Shown: piece after piece, positions 55,101 to 62,225 of the stretch
How positions within the stretch are numbered: the stretch's first letter is position 1
Layout of the letters: every line of letters starts with the position of its first letter
NCBI GenBank assembly: GCA_003242895.1
Contig: QKMY01000019.1
Location: 1 to 64,000 of the forward strand
Length of the DNA stretch: 64,000 nt
From: Candidatus Margulisiibacteriota bacterium
GTDB lineage: Bacteria > Margulisbacteria > Riflemargulisbacteria > GWF2-39-127
Reading direction: 5' to 3'
Position numbers and translations under genes: made by a program
The notes under the pieces: generated by a model
Seen by the model: the letters and a program-made list of their open reading frames with translations, nothing else
The model's database searches: none
Told to the model about the DNA's origin: nothing

Positions 55101-58100
55101 GGAATAACCCAGATAATTATTCGGAACTTGAGGATACACAGATAATTGCTACATTTAACCCAACCAGCGGATTAGAGTGGAATATTCCTTTATCTGTACC
55201 AGTAATGATTTCGAAAACAGACAGCATCTACTGGATTGTTGCAGCAGTATCTTCGAATGCTACTCCAAGAAGGTACCTGAGCCTAAAAATAACAAGTGCT
55301 AACTTTGAACTGGACCGAGCTGCAAAAACGTCTATGCTCCCTTCTACTGTAATAACTCCGACAATGAATGGTAAAATAATAGATCCACCAAGTATCCTTG
55401 AGGTTTTTGAATCAGGCAACAAGATTACCGGAACGGTGAAACAGGGAGAAAAAGTTCATGTGCTCTATGCAGGGGTCAGAGTCAACAACCAGTATGAAAC
55501 TAGTTTAGCTTCGTTGTTAATTAAACTTGACGGAACTATCTTTCCGTCAGATATAAAAGCTATAGAAGTTTATAAGGATGTGATCGGTGACTCGAAAATT
55601 TTAGCAAAGACCCCGACTGGAGGAATTGCTGAGCAGTTGCTTGGTATCGCAAGTATTACAGATATTGCTGCTCCAGTTCAAGTAGATTTCACTAATGTCG
55701 AGAATGGGCTGATAACAATCACTTCTAATCCAACCTATATACATGTAGTTGCGGTTATCGATAATATCGCGGAGATTAATCATCAATCAATTTTTACGAT
55801 TACCAATAATTCGTTTATACTGGCTAACGATTCTCTTTTCTCTGATCAGGTTACAAGCAATGCTATCTTAATTCAATCAGATAATTTAGCTATCGAAGCT
55901 TCATCGGATACTTTGAACGTTATCTTCAATAATTATCTTACTCAGGAATATATTGTAACGAGTGACTCAAAGCTTAACAAATTAACTGCAATTTCCTTAA
56001 GGGCATCATCCAACTCAGTTGTTCTTGAAAAACTGGAGTTGGAAGTTACCGGTAATTATAATTCTAATGATTTTTCTGCCTTTTATCTTTATGAAGATAC
56101 GAATTTGAATAGCACCTACGATGTTCAGGATGAGCGCATAGCTACCTCAACTATAAATGATAATTCGGTAGAATTTGTATTCCCCGATGAAATGATTCAG
56201 GGAACAGAACATGGAATGATTGTGACTGATGTCTTGACCAGGAATTATTTTGTTCTGTTCGATGTTGCTAGACATGCGAGTGCTAATCACTACGTTAAAA
56301 TCATTAGTTCAAAAGATAATCTGTATCTTTCTCGGACGGATGATCAGGATAAAATTGAAATGGGAAATTTTTCAGCAGCAACGATAAATATTATAGAAGC
56401 TACTGATATGTTGACTGTAAGCATAAATGATTATACCTTAAACGAGGATTATGTATTTTATCGTGGAGATCGTTTTGTTCCTATTTCTAAATTAACGCTA
56501 TCTGCGAATCAGCATGAAACGTATTTTCAAGCTATTCACTTTCAGCTAAATGCCGGTAACGATGTCCCAGGCGAATTTCTTGACCTGAAGCGTTTTGCTG
56601 TATATAAAGAGAATTCTGGCAACAACGCTTTTGATTCAGGGAAAGATTATTTTGTTGGAGAGGTCCGGTTTCAAGTAAGCTCTATTGAGAAACAGGAAGC
56701 TACGATTACCTTTTCTGCTGCAGAAGTTATTGGTACTCAGCCTGTAGTTTACTATTTTGTAGTTGACCTTGAGAAAGATCTTGCCCCAATTGGAATAACA
56801 GGTAATCTAGGGTTTACTATAAGCACAAGCGATTTTAAGGTTTCTTCACCTGATATTGTCAGTTTTTCCGGTGCTTTTTACAATGGGTTTCATTCAATTA
56901 ATGAGCTTCCAAAGCAATTATACGTGAACGATGTAGGTAGTTTAGCTCCTCATGAGGCAGGGACAGGGACAACCTTTAATATTATGGAGAAGCTTTTGTT
57001 AAGCTCTAATCATGAATCCATTACCTTAAACTGGAATTCGCTTATTGTTAGAGTTAACGGAACATTGAAAGATAGCGAAATAACTTCAATTCATATTATT
57101 CGTGATAATCCTAATACTGGTAGTATTGGTGTATGCGACCTGGGGGATAGCGAAGTTACTGTAAATACCTATAAAAATGGAAAAATATTTGAGCTTACTT
57201 TTGATAATGCAGAAGTAATGACCGGTACCTCCAACTGGTATTTCTTGGCTGTAGATGTACATCCTTCAGCTAATATTGGGAATAAATTTCAATTAAGAGT
57301 TGAATCAGCTGATTCCTATGGAGTAGACAATGGCACTATAGTGCGTGTTGATAACGCAGTATTCGAGACGGACTATTCTACAATAAGTATTCCAAGGAAT
57401 TATGTAACAGTATTTTTCAGTGATGTTGTGAGCAAAAATTTATATCAGGCTGAGGAAAAAGCAATAGGTGCAGTCCTCTCGTTGTCGACTAATGGAAAAC
57501 AGATAAATTGGGAGTCGATCAAATTAGACAAACTAGGAACACTTGATGAAAGAAAAATTAAACAGATCAATGTTTATAAGGATATAAATAATAATAAACG
57601 ACTGGATCTGACCGGAGATGTTGTCGATATGAAGATTACGGTTGGTCAGATATATACAATTAATGAAGGATCTGTTCTGATGAATTTTGGTGCCTATAAA
57701 CAAATTCTAAACAGTACGACCCAAAATTATCTGGTTATCTGCGATTTAGCAGACGACCTAATCCCCGGATCTTCATTAGGATTTTCGATTGCCGGTCCTG
57801 ACAGCCTGTCTGGAATGTCCGCAGATGAGGAGGTTGTGAATATTAGCGGTAATATTATACAAGCGCCTATACTATCTAAGATACTGACTGTAGAGGCTTC
57901 CATGGATACGTTGCTTGTAGTAATGCACGGACTTCAAAACGCTGAGTTTATTCCTGGAAGCAGGAATGTAACCTTGGCGTCGGTGGAAATGGCGACGGAC
58001 CGTAATTTTGTCGATATCAGCACAATACAGTTTTCTAAGGGCGGAAGTTTGGATTTGAGTAATATCGAATGCATTAAGCTTTATCGGGATGATGGTTCAG

Positions 58101-60319
58101 GTAATAGCGGACAATTGGTTATTTCATCAAATTCTATCATTTCTGATAAACTAATAGCATCCGTTAATACATCGGTCCAGGGTAGCAGCACTATTATCAA
58201 TTTGCCATTTGCAGTTAAGGAGCGTATCAGGACGACATCAATTAACTATTTGATTGTTGTTGATATTGCTGAAGTTGACAGATCAAATGAGACTTTTTCT
58301 TTATCATTGTCCGCTCCTTCAAGTATTACTCCTGATGAGCCTTCGGATAATGTTACCGGTGAATTCCCATCTGCTTGCGGACCATATTCCCTTGTAAATA
58401 CGAATGATAAGCTGTATATGTTCCAATATCCTGTTGCGGTAACCCGGAATGTTGCGCAAGAGGCTTCAAATTACGTAATAGAGACCTTTGGGCTAAAAAC
58501 ATCTATTAGGTACGCTTCTATTGCGCAGGAAATAGTATTCAAGAAAACCGGCACTTTAGATAGCCAATATATTAAGAACGTTCAGATATATCGTGATGAT
58601 AATAGTGATTGCATTTTTAACCCGTCAACAAATACAAAAGTATCAACACAATTGATCAATACCTTTAACGGTAGCGGATGGGCTGTTATACCGATTGAAT
58701 TGCAATTGCTCCATTCTAGTACTGTTAATTACTTTGTTGTGGTTGATATTGATCCAAACGCGCCTAAGGGACAGACTTTGGGTATTGAAGTACAGAACTC
58801 AGACCTCTTTAAGACATTTAATGTTCTTCCTCCGGATACTATTGCTAATGAGACTTTTAATTGGGAGCCTCATCTTATCAACATTGTCCGTTACCAGACG
58901 ACAACTCAGTTCAGTTTTGCAACTTCAGTAAATCAGAGTATCAGTGTTATTAACGAATTTGAATTGTGTCGTTTATATTTACAAACATTTCATAATACGT
59001 CTTCTCTGAAAGGACTTATTTTAAATCTAAATGGTGAAATTAATCCGATCAGTATTTCTAAATTGAACATCTATAAAGAAACTGGCATTGTTGATGGTTT
59101 CGATGATACTGATGAACTCTACAATAGTTCCTTTGCTTCCTATGAGAACTATTTGGTTGCTACCGGAAATACTGAAATAACGAGTGATAAAGAATCACTA
59201 TACTATGTTTTAATTAAGCTCGATGAAAACAATACAACGACTAATACCCTTTTTTCTGTTCAGTTGAGCCCGACTCTCGATGTAATGCTTAATGAAGAAG
59301 CAATGATATTTACTACTGCAAATTGTATACTTATTACAGCAAATACATTAGATGAAAGACAGCCTAAACGACCTACAATTAATTTTTCCCCGTTTATCAA
59401 CAAAACAAACCAATTAAGTTTTTCATTTGAAAGCTTTGCTCTTAATGGAGTAAAAAATGTTAAGTATGCTATCGGAACGATGCCAGGAATAGCAGATATT
59501 GTCGACTGGAAAATAATAGATCTTTCGACTCTACATTCTGTTCATGCGAATACCGTTACCGATAATGCGGTTACTTCAAATATTGTAGTTGATAATATAA
59601 CGTTAATCCCCGGACAAGGATATTATATTGCATTTCAGGTGATGAGCTCGGAAGGATTATGGAGTGAGCTCAGTATCTCTGATAAGATACTGGTCGATCT
59701 CTCTCCTCCATCGATACCGGGAAGGCCATTTGCACAGCTTAGTTCTTCTACTGCTAACATAATTATTAGCTGGGGTAGTTCAAATGATTCTGAATCAGGG
59801 ATTGCGAAATATTATCTGCAGATGAAAAAAGGATCTGCATCGGAATGGCAGCTTATTAATGTCAGCAATCAGACCAGTTATATAGTTGTCCCATCATATA
59901 ATTTTGACACTTACTATTTTCGAGTGAAAGTAGAGAATAATGCCGGTGATATGAGTGGGTACTCAGAAGAATCCGCAGGTATTACTTATGGGCCTGACAA
60001 GCCTTCAGCCCTATTATCTGATGTGATTAATTATCCGAATCCATTTTATCCTGACAAAGAAAAGACTTTTATATCGTATGTCCTGAATGCCCCTGCTGAG
60101 GTTGTGATTAAAATATATGATCTGTTTGGAAACCTGGTGAAAGATCTCAGTTTCTCTCCCGGAGGACCTGGAGGGACGGAAGGCTATAATATTATTGAAT
60201 GGTCAGGAAAAAATATATTTGAGAATGTCGTTGCTAAAGGCGGTTATATTGCAATAATCAGAGCAAAAGCTGATTCAAAAGAAATACAAATAATCAGAAA
60301 GATTGGGGTTATTCGCTGA
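49151..60319 (+). CDS. giant surface protein: kelch propeller, ~17 repeated modules, sorting-like C-terminus
   Basis: 3722 residues. Signal peptide 1-30 (LFQVFFLLLLVSSSLCA). Residues about 77-690 are a dozen kelch-type blades (MYVAGGNNG, YVYTIGGYNG, KIFVVGGSTN, YMYIVGGIDG, TLYVFGGNDG). Residues about 775-3395 are some 17 copies of an unrecognised module of about 150 residues. Two Ig/FN3-like domains (about 3415-3600) follow. The end is a FlgD-Ig/type-A-sorting-like domain (INYPNPFYPDKEKTFISYVL, VVIKIYDLFGNLVKDL, GGYIAIIRAK). No catalytic site is visible; an adhesin or filament role is likely. Overlaps closely with the next gene (four-base gap). Start could be the third codon (49157). Confidence 0.85.
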   Translation: MKMNLTRYKKTLFQVFFLLLLVSSSLCALERNIGDNKQNEFEQGIFYNTRPYNTVDGEIGLFARGNIDPSWVQESSDIIKIPQPLTGHRAFFHNKRMYVAGGNNGTVTNKIYFWGIDTDGTLTGYQETQQLNEPLENFAVVNYNSYVYTIGGYNGSAISDIVNYAKIDANGDINSFQSSTNKLPVALQDHGAVFYKGKIFVVGGSTNSGFNSNIYATTVNVTGSIQSWQTVKTDNRLGNASIGIGVSGRYMYIVGGIDGGGVSNQVLKYNMETNVLTAMATLPLAREKASLVINKGNIYVVCGKNSTDKNSVYVASIDSNGDINAWTTASNFPLSGSNFASIPYESDNSSFIYSFISNNGKLDIYYGNIEGNYILDTFTSNGLYNMPDPLRDQSVVSTGNYLYTLGGYGDTYKNKILMTTKNISDGSIMPWKEIGTLPIPMDSFSATIIGSRMYVLGGINDAGRTSRNYVITINASTGELVNTWNEMAQFPNPLANHSAVCIKDTLYVIGGSTSTQSCISQVLVGTITSTGSINSWTVTKSLDAVSRHSTAVLGDYILVLGGQTGDGISNKVRYIQFDAQGKLSGEWQVDNTSKYLPYPVKDFSCEVYNNTLYVFGGNDGGAGRDGIVYLSLDGAVLGSWKTASNKMPGRIFEYDTAVLGSYLYVIGGMLNSTVVSSVYRAKFDSSIVYNSEGSFVSRVIDIGSVVSVNALNWASQGNNLSLSYDIAGDDGLWAGFSPFISGTQIAGISKLGRYLRYMAVVTANQVTVNSLLTSALFNYQAPLVSIQVVDTTPALVTQNTKSVVASFNIRTDASDGYWTKLNLWILSGYDHIGTINVLDKDMNVLATKTNVGPYNEIVIPTININSTATRNYLLAFDIKPRATVSESIQYKIEPTGFYFKAPAITSFLEFTSRADSQISRYIPVLQVQLLSPDSKPGYVGFPGPAGWLNHIHEGESFSNVGKILLSNDLNTSNMSTLKLEFSGTSINRDVDKVYLYKDKGNGVYDYNYVINPEAGVSPDETLIASADVSEGVVILDLTSCIVTVDEQIATYFIVIDCPDSKRNSTINISCNDSSYFTVVATPSGLAASVNVSNMPLNSRTFAITAVLSKVQLVFTDTLQSAATQDAEIPVMKLEMNALPSYAKVATISIDIPSDIGYVTSKDIEEISIWKEINTLDWNKDKDLKVGAATFPFPANDKRYSISVPDMIVESATNTWYVVVKLSPAAYPGRLLKFSIPDDGWSWVQGEGAWDQVSPLPLGNITAQNLVTPNPTDECFMPANTAIQLIAPINVTQDRELDLFNFTLNTGSGAFVVNTMNFEVFGTHPTSDIDYLTLSYVKSNGVTENIAIASVLDNQYMNNSGLCTISLSEFMVIKDSLVTFNVKAKINPNASVNSTFNVSLDTESIPGGIMLRPADEDKFDGRIRVTSNILTIVKHDSIVSVAPIIYPYAVPSTNIEKNNEYLFQSFKIKNTSIYNSFFYGLRISITGNESEINVATANVYKNNQLIGSAPCPVNSSVTVNFNSVQVLDETWTNYSIKFVIDDNSRDYTNIGSSISQNSFILDPQAYFSGNFGLLGSQVATIDPKPSTLNIIASSINSRSPQGSNNVAVMRLIMAMDTGESHWTTLNIHSTGDAFPTRNISSAKIFRDSNDDNICSPDIDVLLSNSYAFDNNGMVTVSLNVPEHITTTNNGYFILFDIKGDATPGVTQGVEVVGVGLRDIRDKVSANYPVVNPLSGVGIDVAEIIVSVKTTDFLSLNYPSVFSLNSSNNVMLRIEMGAKPKAFAWESFRVNIKGTATGDDIKSIKIYKDEKNQNNLFGFFETASDTLISEKNVLAGVPYVDIINVDSVYRQIPYGSTVNYFAVISFEENATPNNTVSINISGVEVLAPGAVVQVNEWQSTLAIIDSSTVSIKVNQYESGSNLVLPNERDVAQGAHSEFFKLKLKTDVSYCNLHSVTISMQTDGAEYANSEYTNVNDIFAIKIVKDGNNPDNYSELEDTQIIATFNPTSGLEWNIPLSVPVMISKTDSIYWIVAAVSSNATPRRYLSLKITSANFELDRAAKTSMLPSTVITPTMNGKIIDPPSILEVFESGNKITGTVKQGEKVHVLYAGVRVNNQYETSLASLLIKLDGTIFPSDIKAIEVYKDVIGDSKILAKTPTGGIAEQLLGIASITDIAAPVQVDFTNVENGLITITSNPTYIHVVAVIDNIAEINHQSIFTITNNSFILANDSLFSDQVTSNAILIQSDNLAIEASSDTLNVIFNNYLTQEYIVTSDSKLNKLTAISLRASSNSVVLEKLELEVTGNYNSNDFSAFYLYEDTNLNSTYDVQDERIATSTINDNSVEFVFPDEMIQGTEHGMIVTDVLTRNYFVLFDVARHASANHYVKIISSKDNLYLSRTDDQDKIEMGNFSAATINIIEATDMLTVSINDYTLNEDYVFYRGDRFVPISKLTLSANQHETYFQAIHFQLNAGNDVPGEFLDLKRFAVYKENSGNNAFDSGKDYFVGEVRFQVSSIEKQEATITFSAAEVIGTQPVVYYFVVDLEKDLAPIGITGNLGFTISTSDFKVSSPDIVSFSGAFYNGFHSINELPKQLYVNDVGSLAPHEAGTGTTFNIMEKLLLSSNHESITLNWNSLIVRVNGTLKDSEITSIHIIRDNPNTGSIGVCDLGDSEVTVNTYKNGKIFELTFDNAEVMTGTSNWYFLAVDVHPSANIGNKFQLRVESADSYGVDNGTIVRVDNAVFETDYSTISIPRNYVTVFFSDVVSKNLYQAEEKAIGAVLSLSTNGKQINWESIKLDKLGTLDERKIKQINVYKDINNNKRLDLTGDVVDMKITVGQIYTINEGSVLMNFGAYKQILNSTTQNYLVICDLADDLIPGSSLGFSIAGPDSLSGMSADEEVVNISGNIIQAPILSKILTVEASMDTLLVVMHGLQNAEFIPGSRNVTLASVEMATDRNFVDISTIQFSKGGSLDLSNIECIKLYRDDGSGNSGQLVISSNSIISDKLIASVNTSVQGSSTIINLPFAVKERIRTTSINYLIVVDIAEVDRSNETFSLSLSAPSSITPDEPSDNVTGEFPSACGPYSLVNTNDKLYMFQYPVAVTRNVAQEASNYVIETFGLKTSIRYASIAQEIVFKKTGTLDSQYIKNVQIYRDDNSDCIFNPSTNTKVSTQLINTFNGSGWAVIPIELQLLHSSTVNYFVVVDIDPNAPKGQTLGIEVQNSDLFKTFNVLPPDTIANETFNWEPHLINIVRYQTTTQFSFATSVNQSISVINEFELCRLYLQTFHNTSSLKGLILNLNGEINPISISKLNIYKETGIVDGFDDTDELYNSSFASYENYLVATGNTEITSDKESLYYVLIKLDENNTTTNTLFSVQLSPTLDVMLNEEAMIFTTANCILITANTLDERQPKRPTINFSPFINKTNQLSFSFESFALNGVKNVKYAIGTMPGIADIVDWKIIDLSTLHSVHANTVTDNAVTSNIVVDNITLIPGQGYYIAFQVMSSEGLWSELSISDKILVDLSPPSIPGRPFAQLSSSTANIIISWGSSNDSESGIAKYYLQMKKGSASEWQLINVSNQTSYIVVPSYNFDTYYFRVKVENNAGDMSGYSEESAGITYGPDKPSALLSDVINYPNPFYPDKEKTFISYVLNAPAEVVIKIYDLFGNLVKDLSFSPGGPGGTEGYNIIEWSGKNIFENVVAKGGYIAIIRAKADSKEIQIIRKIGVIR
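49380..51220 (+). repeat. kelch-type beta-propeller blades
   Basis: About twelve repeats of 45-55 residues with the kelch double-glycine (VGGxxxxG) and the spaced aromatic motif SWQTV / AWTTA / PWKEI. Twelve would exceed a single six- or seven-bladed propeller, so two propellers in tandem are likely. Confidence 0.75.
51480..59340 (+). repeat. about 17 copies of an unrecognised ~150-residue module
   Basis: Each copy has a VMRLxMxxDTGExHWTTLNI-like start, then a strand ending in an acidic loop such as IFRDSNDDNICSPDIDVLL, VYKDINNNKRLDLTGD, LYEDTNLNSTYDVQDERI or IYRDDNSDCIFNPSTNT. It closes with NYFILFDI-type strands (NYLLAFDI, TYFIVIDC, NYFAVISF, VYYFVVDL, NWYFLAVDV, NYLVICDL, NYFVVVDI) and an NATP/SATP turn. 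The acidic D-x-N-x-N-x-x-x-D loop resembles calcium-binding loops. Confidence 0.75.
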
Positions 60320-60323
60320 TATT

Positions 60324-62147
60324 ATGAACAAAAAAATAATAAGAAACGTATTGATCTATCTAATATTAATAGTTACGGTAACTGTTCAACAGGTTTGTGC
60401 TGTCTCGCAAAGTGGCGGGATAGCCGGTCAGATGATGCTGTGGGGAGTCAATGCCCGGGCTATTGGAATGGGAAGGATGTATCTCTCAATAGCTGATGAT
60501 GCTAGTACTTGTTACTGGAACCCTGCTAACATGAACCTTGTTGATAGGAAATCTATTAGTTCTATGTATTCTTCTCTTCTCGGGTTATCTCAGTATACTT
60601 ATTTCGGGTTTGTTTATCCAACGATTGGGACCGAGAGCTGGGGAGGCGCATTTATACAATTATCTTCCGGAGAATTCGATAAAAGAGACTCCAATGGCAG
60701 TCCTCTGGGTTCGTTTGAAGTTGCACATCGTGCTTTGCTTCTAGCTTATTCACGCCAATTAACTGATTCGCTTTCTTTTGGAACTTCTTTTACTTCGTTA
60801 TCGAATACCGTAGACAGTATTGGAGATTCAGCAATATTGTGTGACATTGCTACATATTATAGGCTGCAAAATATTAGGATGTCCGGCGCAGTTAAAAATA
60901 TTATTTCATATTCTTTAGGTTCTCTTAGTAAAGATAACTATCCTTTAATTATTAAATTGGGAATGTCTGCTTATACACTTGATGATTCATTACTTATTGG
61001 GATTGATATGAACAGGATAGAGAATAGTTCGGCGATTGAATGGGCTATTGGTGGTGAGTACAAGTTATTGGAAAGATTTTTTTTAAGAGCTGGATTTAAT
61101 AGCGGCGATCTTTATGGCGGAATCGGGGTTGGGTATAGCGATGTTAAAGTCGATCTTGCTCTGCACATGAGCGAAGTTGCCAATTCGTATTTTTTCTCGA
61201 TTAATTATGCTTTTGGCGATTCGCGAATTGTAGAGAGAGAGAATGTGATCAGTGCAAATATTTCTAAAATGGAATCGAAAATTGCTGATGCAAAGTATCA
61301 CGAAGCAGGTGTAGCAGGAGATTATATACTATCCCTTGATGCAGGTAATAATGCAGTTCGCAATAAGGTCAGACGACTTAAGAAAGTAACCGATATTGTA
61401 GATATAAACGCGAAGTCTCAAGAATATTCATCTGATAAAGTTCGCGAACTAATTACTTATGCAGTAAAAGAGTATTTGGTAGAAGATGAAACTAAAGCTG
61501 TTAATAAACTTCAATACGTTTTGTTCCTGCAACCGGAGCATAATTCGATTGCAAAAGACCTGCTTGCTTATCTATTGAATACGACGGATGAAAATAAACT
61601 AGCCGGGTCAGATATTGTTGGCGAAAAAATGAAGGAATCTTTAGTTAACTTCTATGGCAGTAAATATGATGAAGTTATTAAAAACTGTGACGAAGTTATT
61701 CAGTTAGACCAGAATAACATTGATGCTTATTTACGAAAGGGTTCAGCTTATTTCATGATTCTGCAAGAAGAGAAAGCTATTGAATCCTGGCAAAAGGTAT
61801 TAGAGATCAACCCTAACATGAAAGAAGAAATTGAGAAAATTATACAAAATCTCAAGAAAACTCGGGCTACTCTTAGCTCTGATGATGATAGCGGTAACGA
61901 TAATAATCAAGAAACTGATAATTCCGAGACAACGATAAAGGGAATATCTATCGGAACGTTTAAGGATGAGCGAAGTGCTGCAAAAAGAGTTAGAGAATTA
62001 GAAAAAAATAATATCCCGGTGGAAATTAGCAAGAACAATGGGATGTATAGAGTATATGTTAATGGTAAAGGGAAAACGTTCGAAGAACTTAAAAGTATTT
62101 TTGAAGAACTGGTTAATCGGAATTATAAGGCATATTGGATGAAATGA
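60324..62147 (+). CDS. PorV-like barrel fused to TPR and SPOR domains
   Basis: 607 residues from the ATG at 60324; the frame opens at a TTG (60303) inside the giant gene's end. Signal peptide (NVLIYLILIVTVTVQQVCA), then the PorV-type start VNARAIGMGRMYLSIADDAS and CYWNPANMNLV, and a barrel to about residue 295. A helical region follows with TPR units (about 425-515: YDEVIKNCDEVIQLDQNN, IDAYLRKGSAYFMILQEEKA), then an acidic Asn/Asp linker. A C-terminal SPOR domain ends the protein (GISIGTFKDERSAAKRVREL...YRVYVNGKGKTFEELKSIF). SPOR binds denuded peptidoglycan, so this would span outer membrane to wall. Downstream partner of the giant kelch protein. Confidence 0.8.
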   Translation: MNKKIIRNVLIYLILIVTVTVQQVCAVSQSGGIAGQMMLWGVNARAIGMGRMYLSIADDASTCYWNPANMNLVDRKSISSMYSSLLGLSQYTYFGFVYPTIGTESWGGAFIQLSSGEFDKRDSNGSPLGSFEVAHRALLLAYSRQLTDSLSFGTSFTSLSNTVDSIGDSAILCDIATYYRLQNIRMSGAVKNIISYSLGSLSKDNYPLIIKLGMSAYTLDDSLLIGIDMNRIENSSAIEWAIGGEYKLLERFFLRAGFNSGDLYGGIGVGYSDVKVDLALHMSEVANSYFFSINYAFGDSRIVERENVISANISKMESKIADAKYHEAGVAGDYILSLDAGNNAVRNKVRRLKKVTDIVDINAKSQEYSSDKVRELITYAVKEYLVEDETKAVNKLQYVLFLQPEHNSIAKDLLAYLLNTTDENKLAGSDIVGEKMKESLVNFYGSKYDEVIKNCDEVIQLDQNNIDAYLRKGSAYFMILQEEKAIESWQKVLEINPNMKEEIEKIIQNLKKTRATLSSDDDSGNDNNQETDNSETTIKGISIGTFKDERSAAKRVRELEKNNIPVEISKNNGMYRVYVNGKGKTFEELKSIFEELVNRNYKAYWMK

Positions 62148-62225
62148 TATATTAGCAATTATTCAAATAAGTTGAGCTCATAAAAATAAACTTATTAAAT
62201 ATGATAACAATAAGATTAGGCAATA

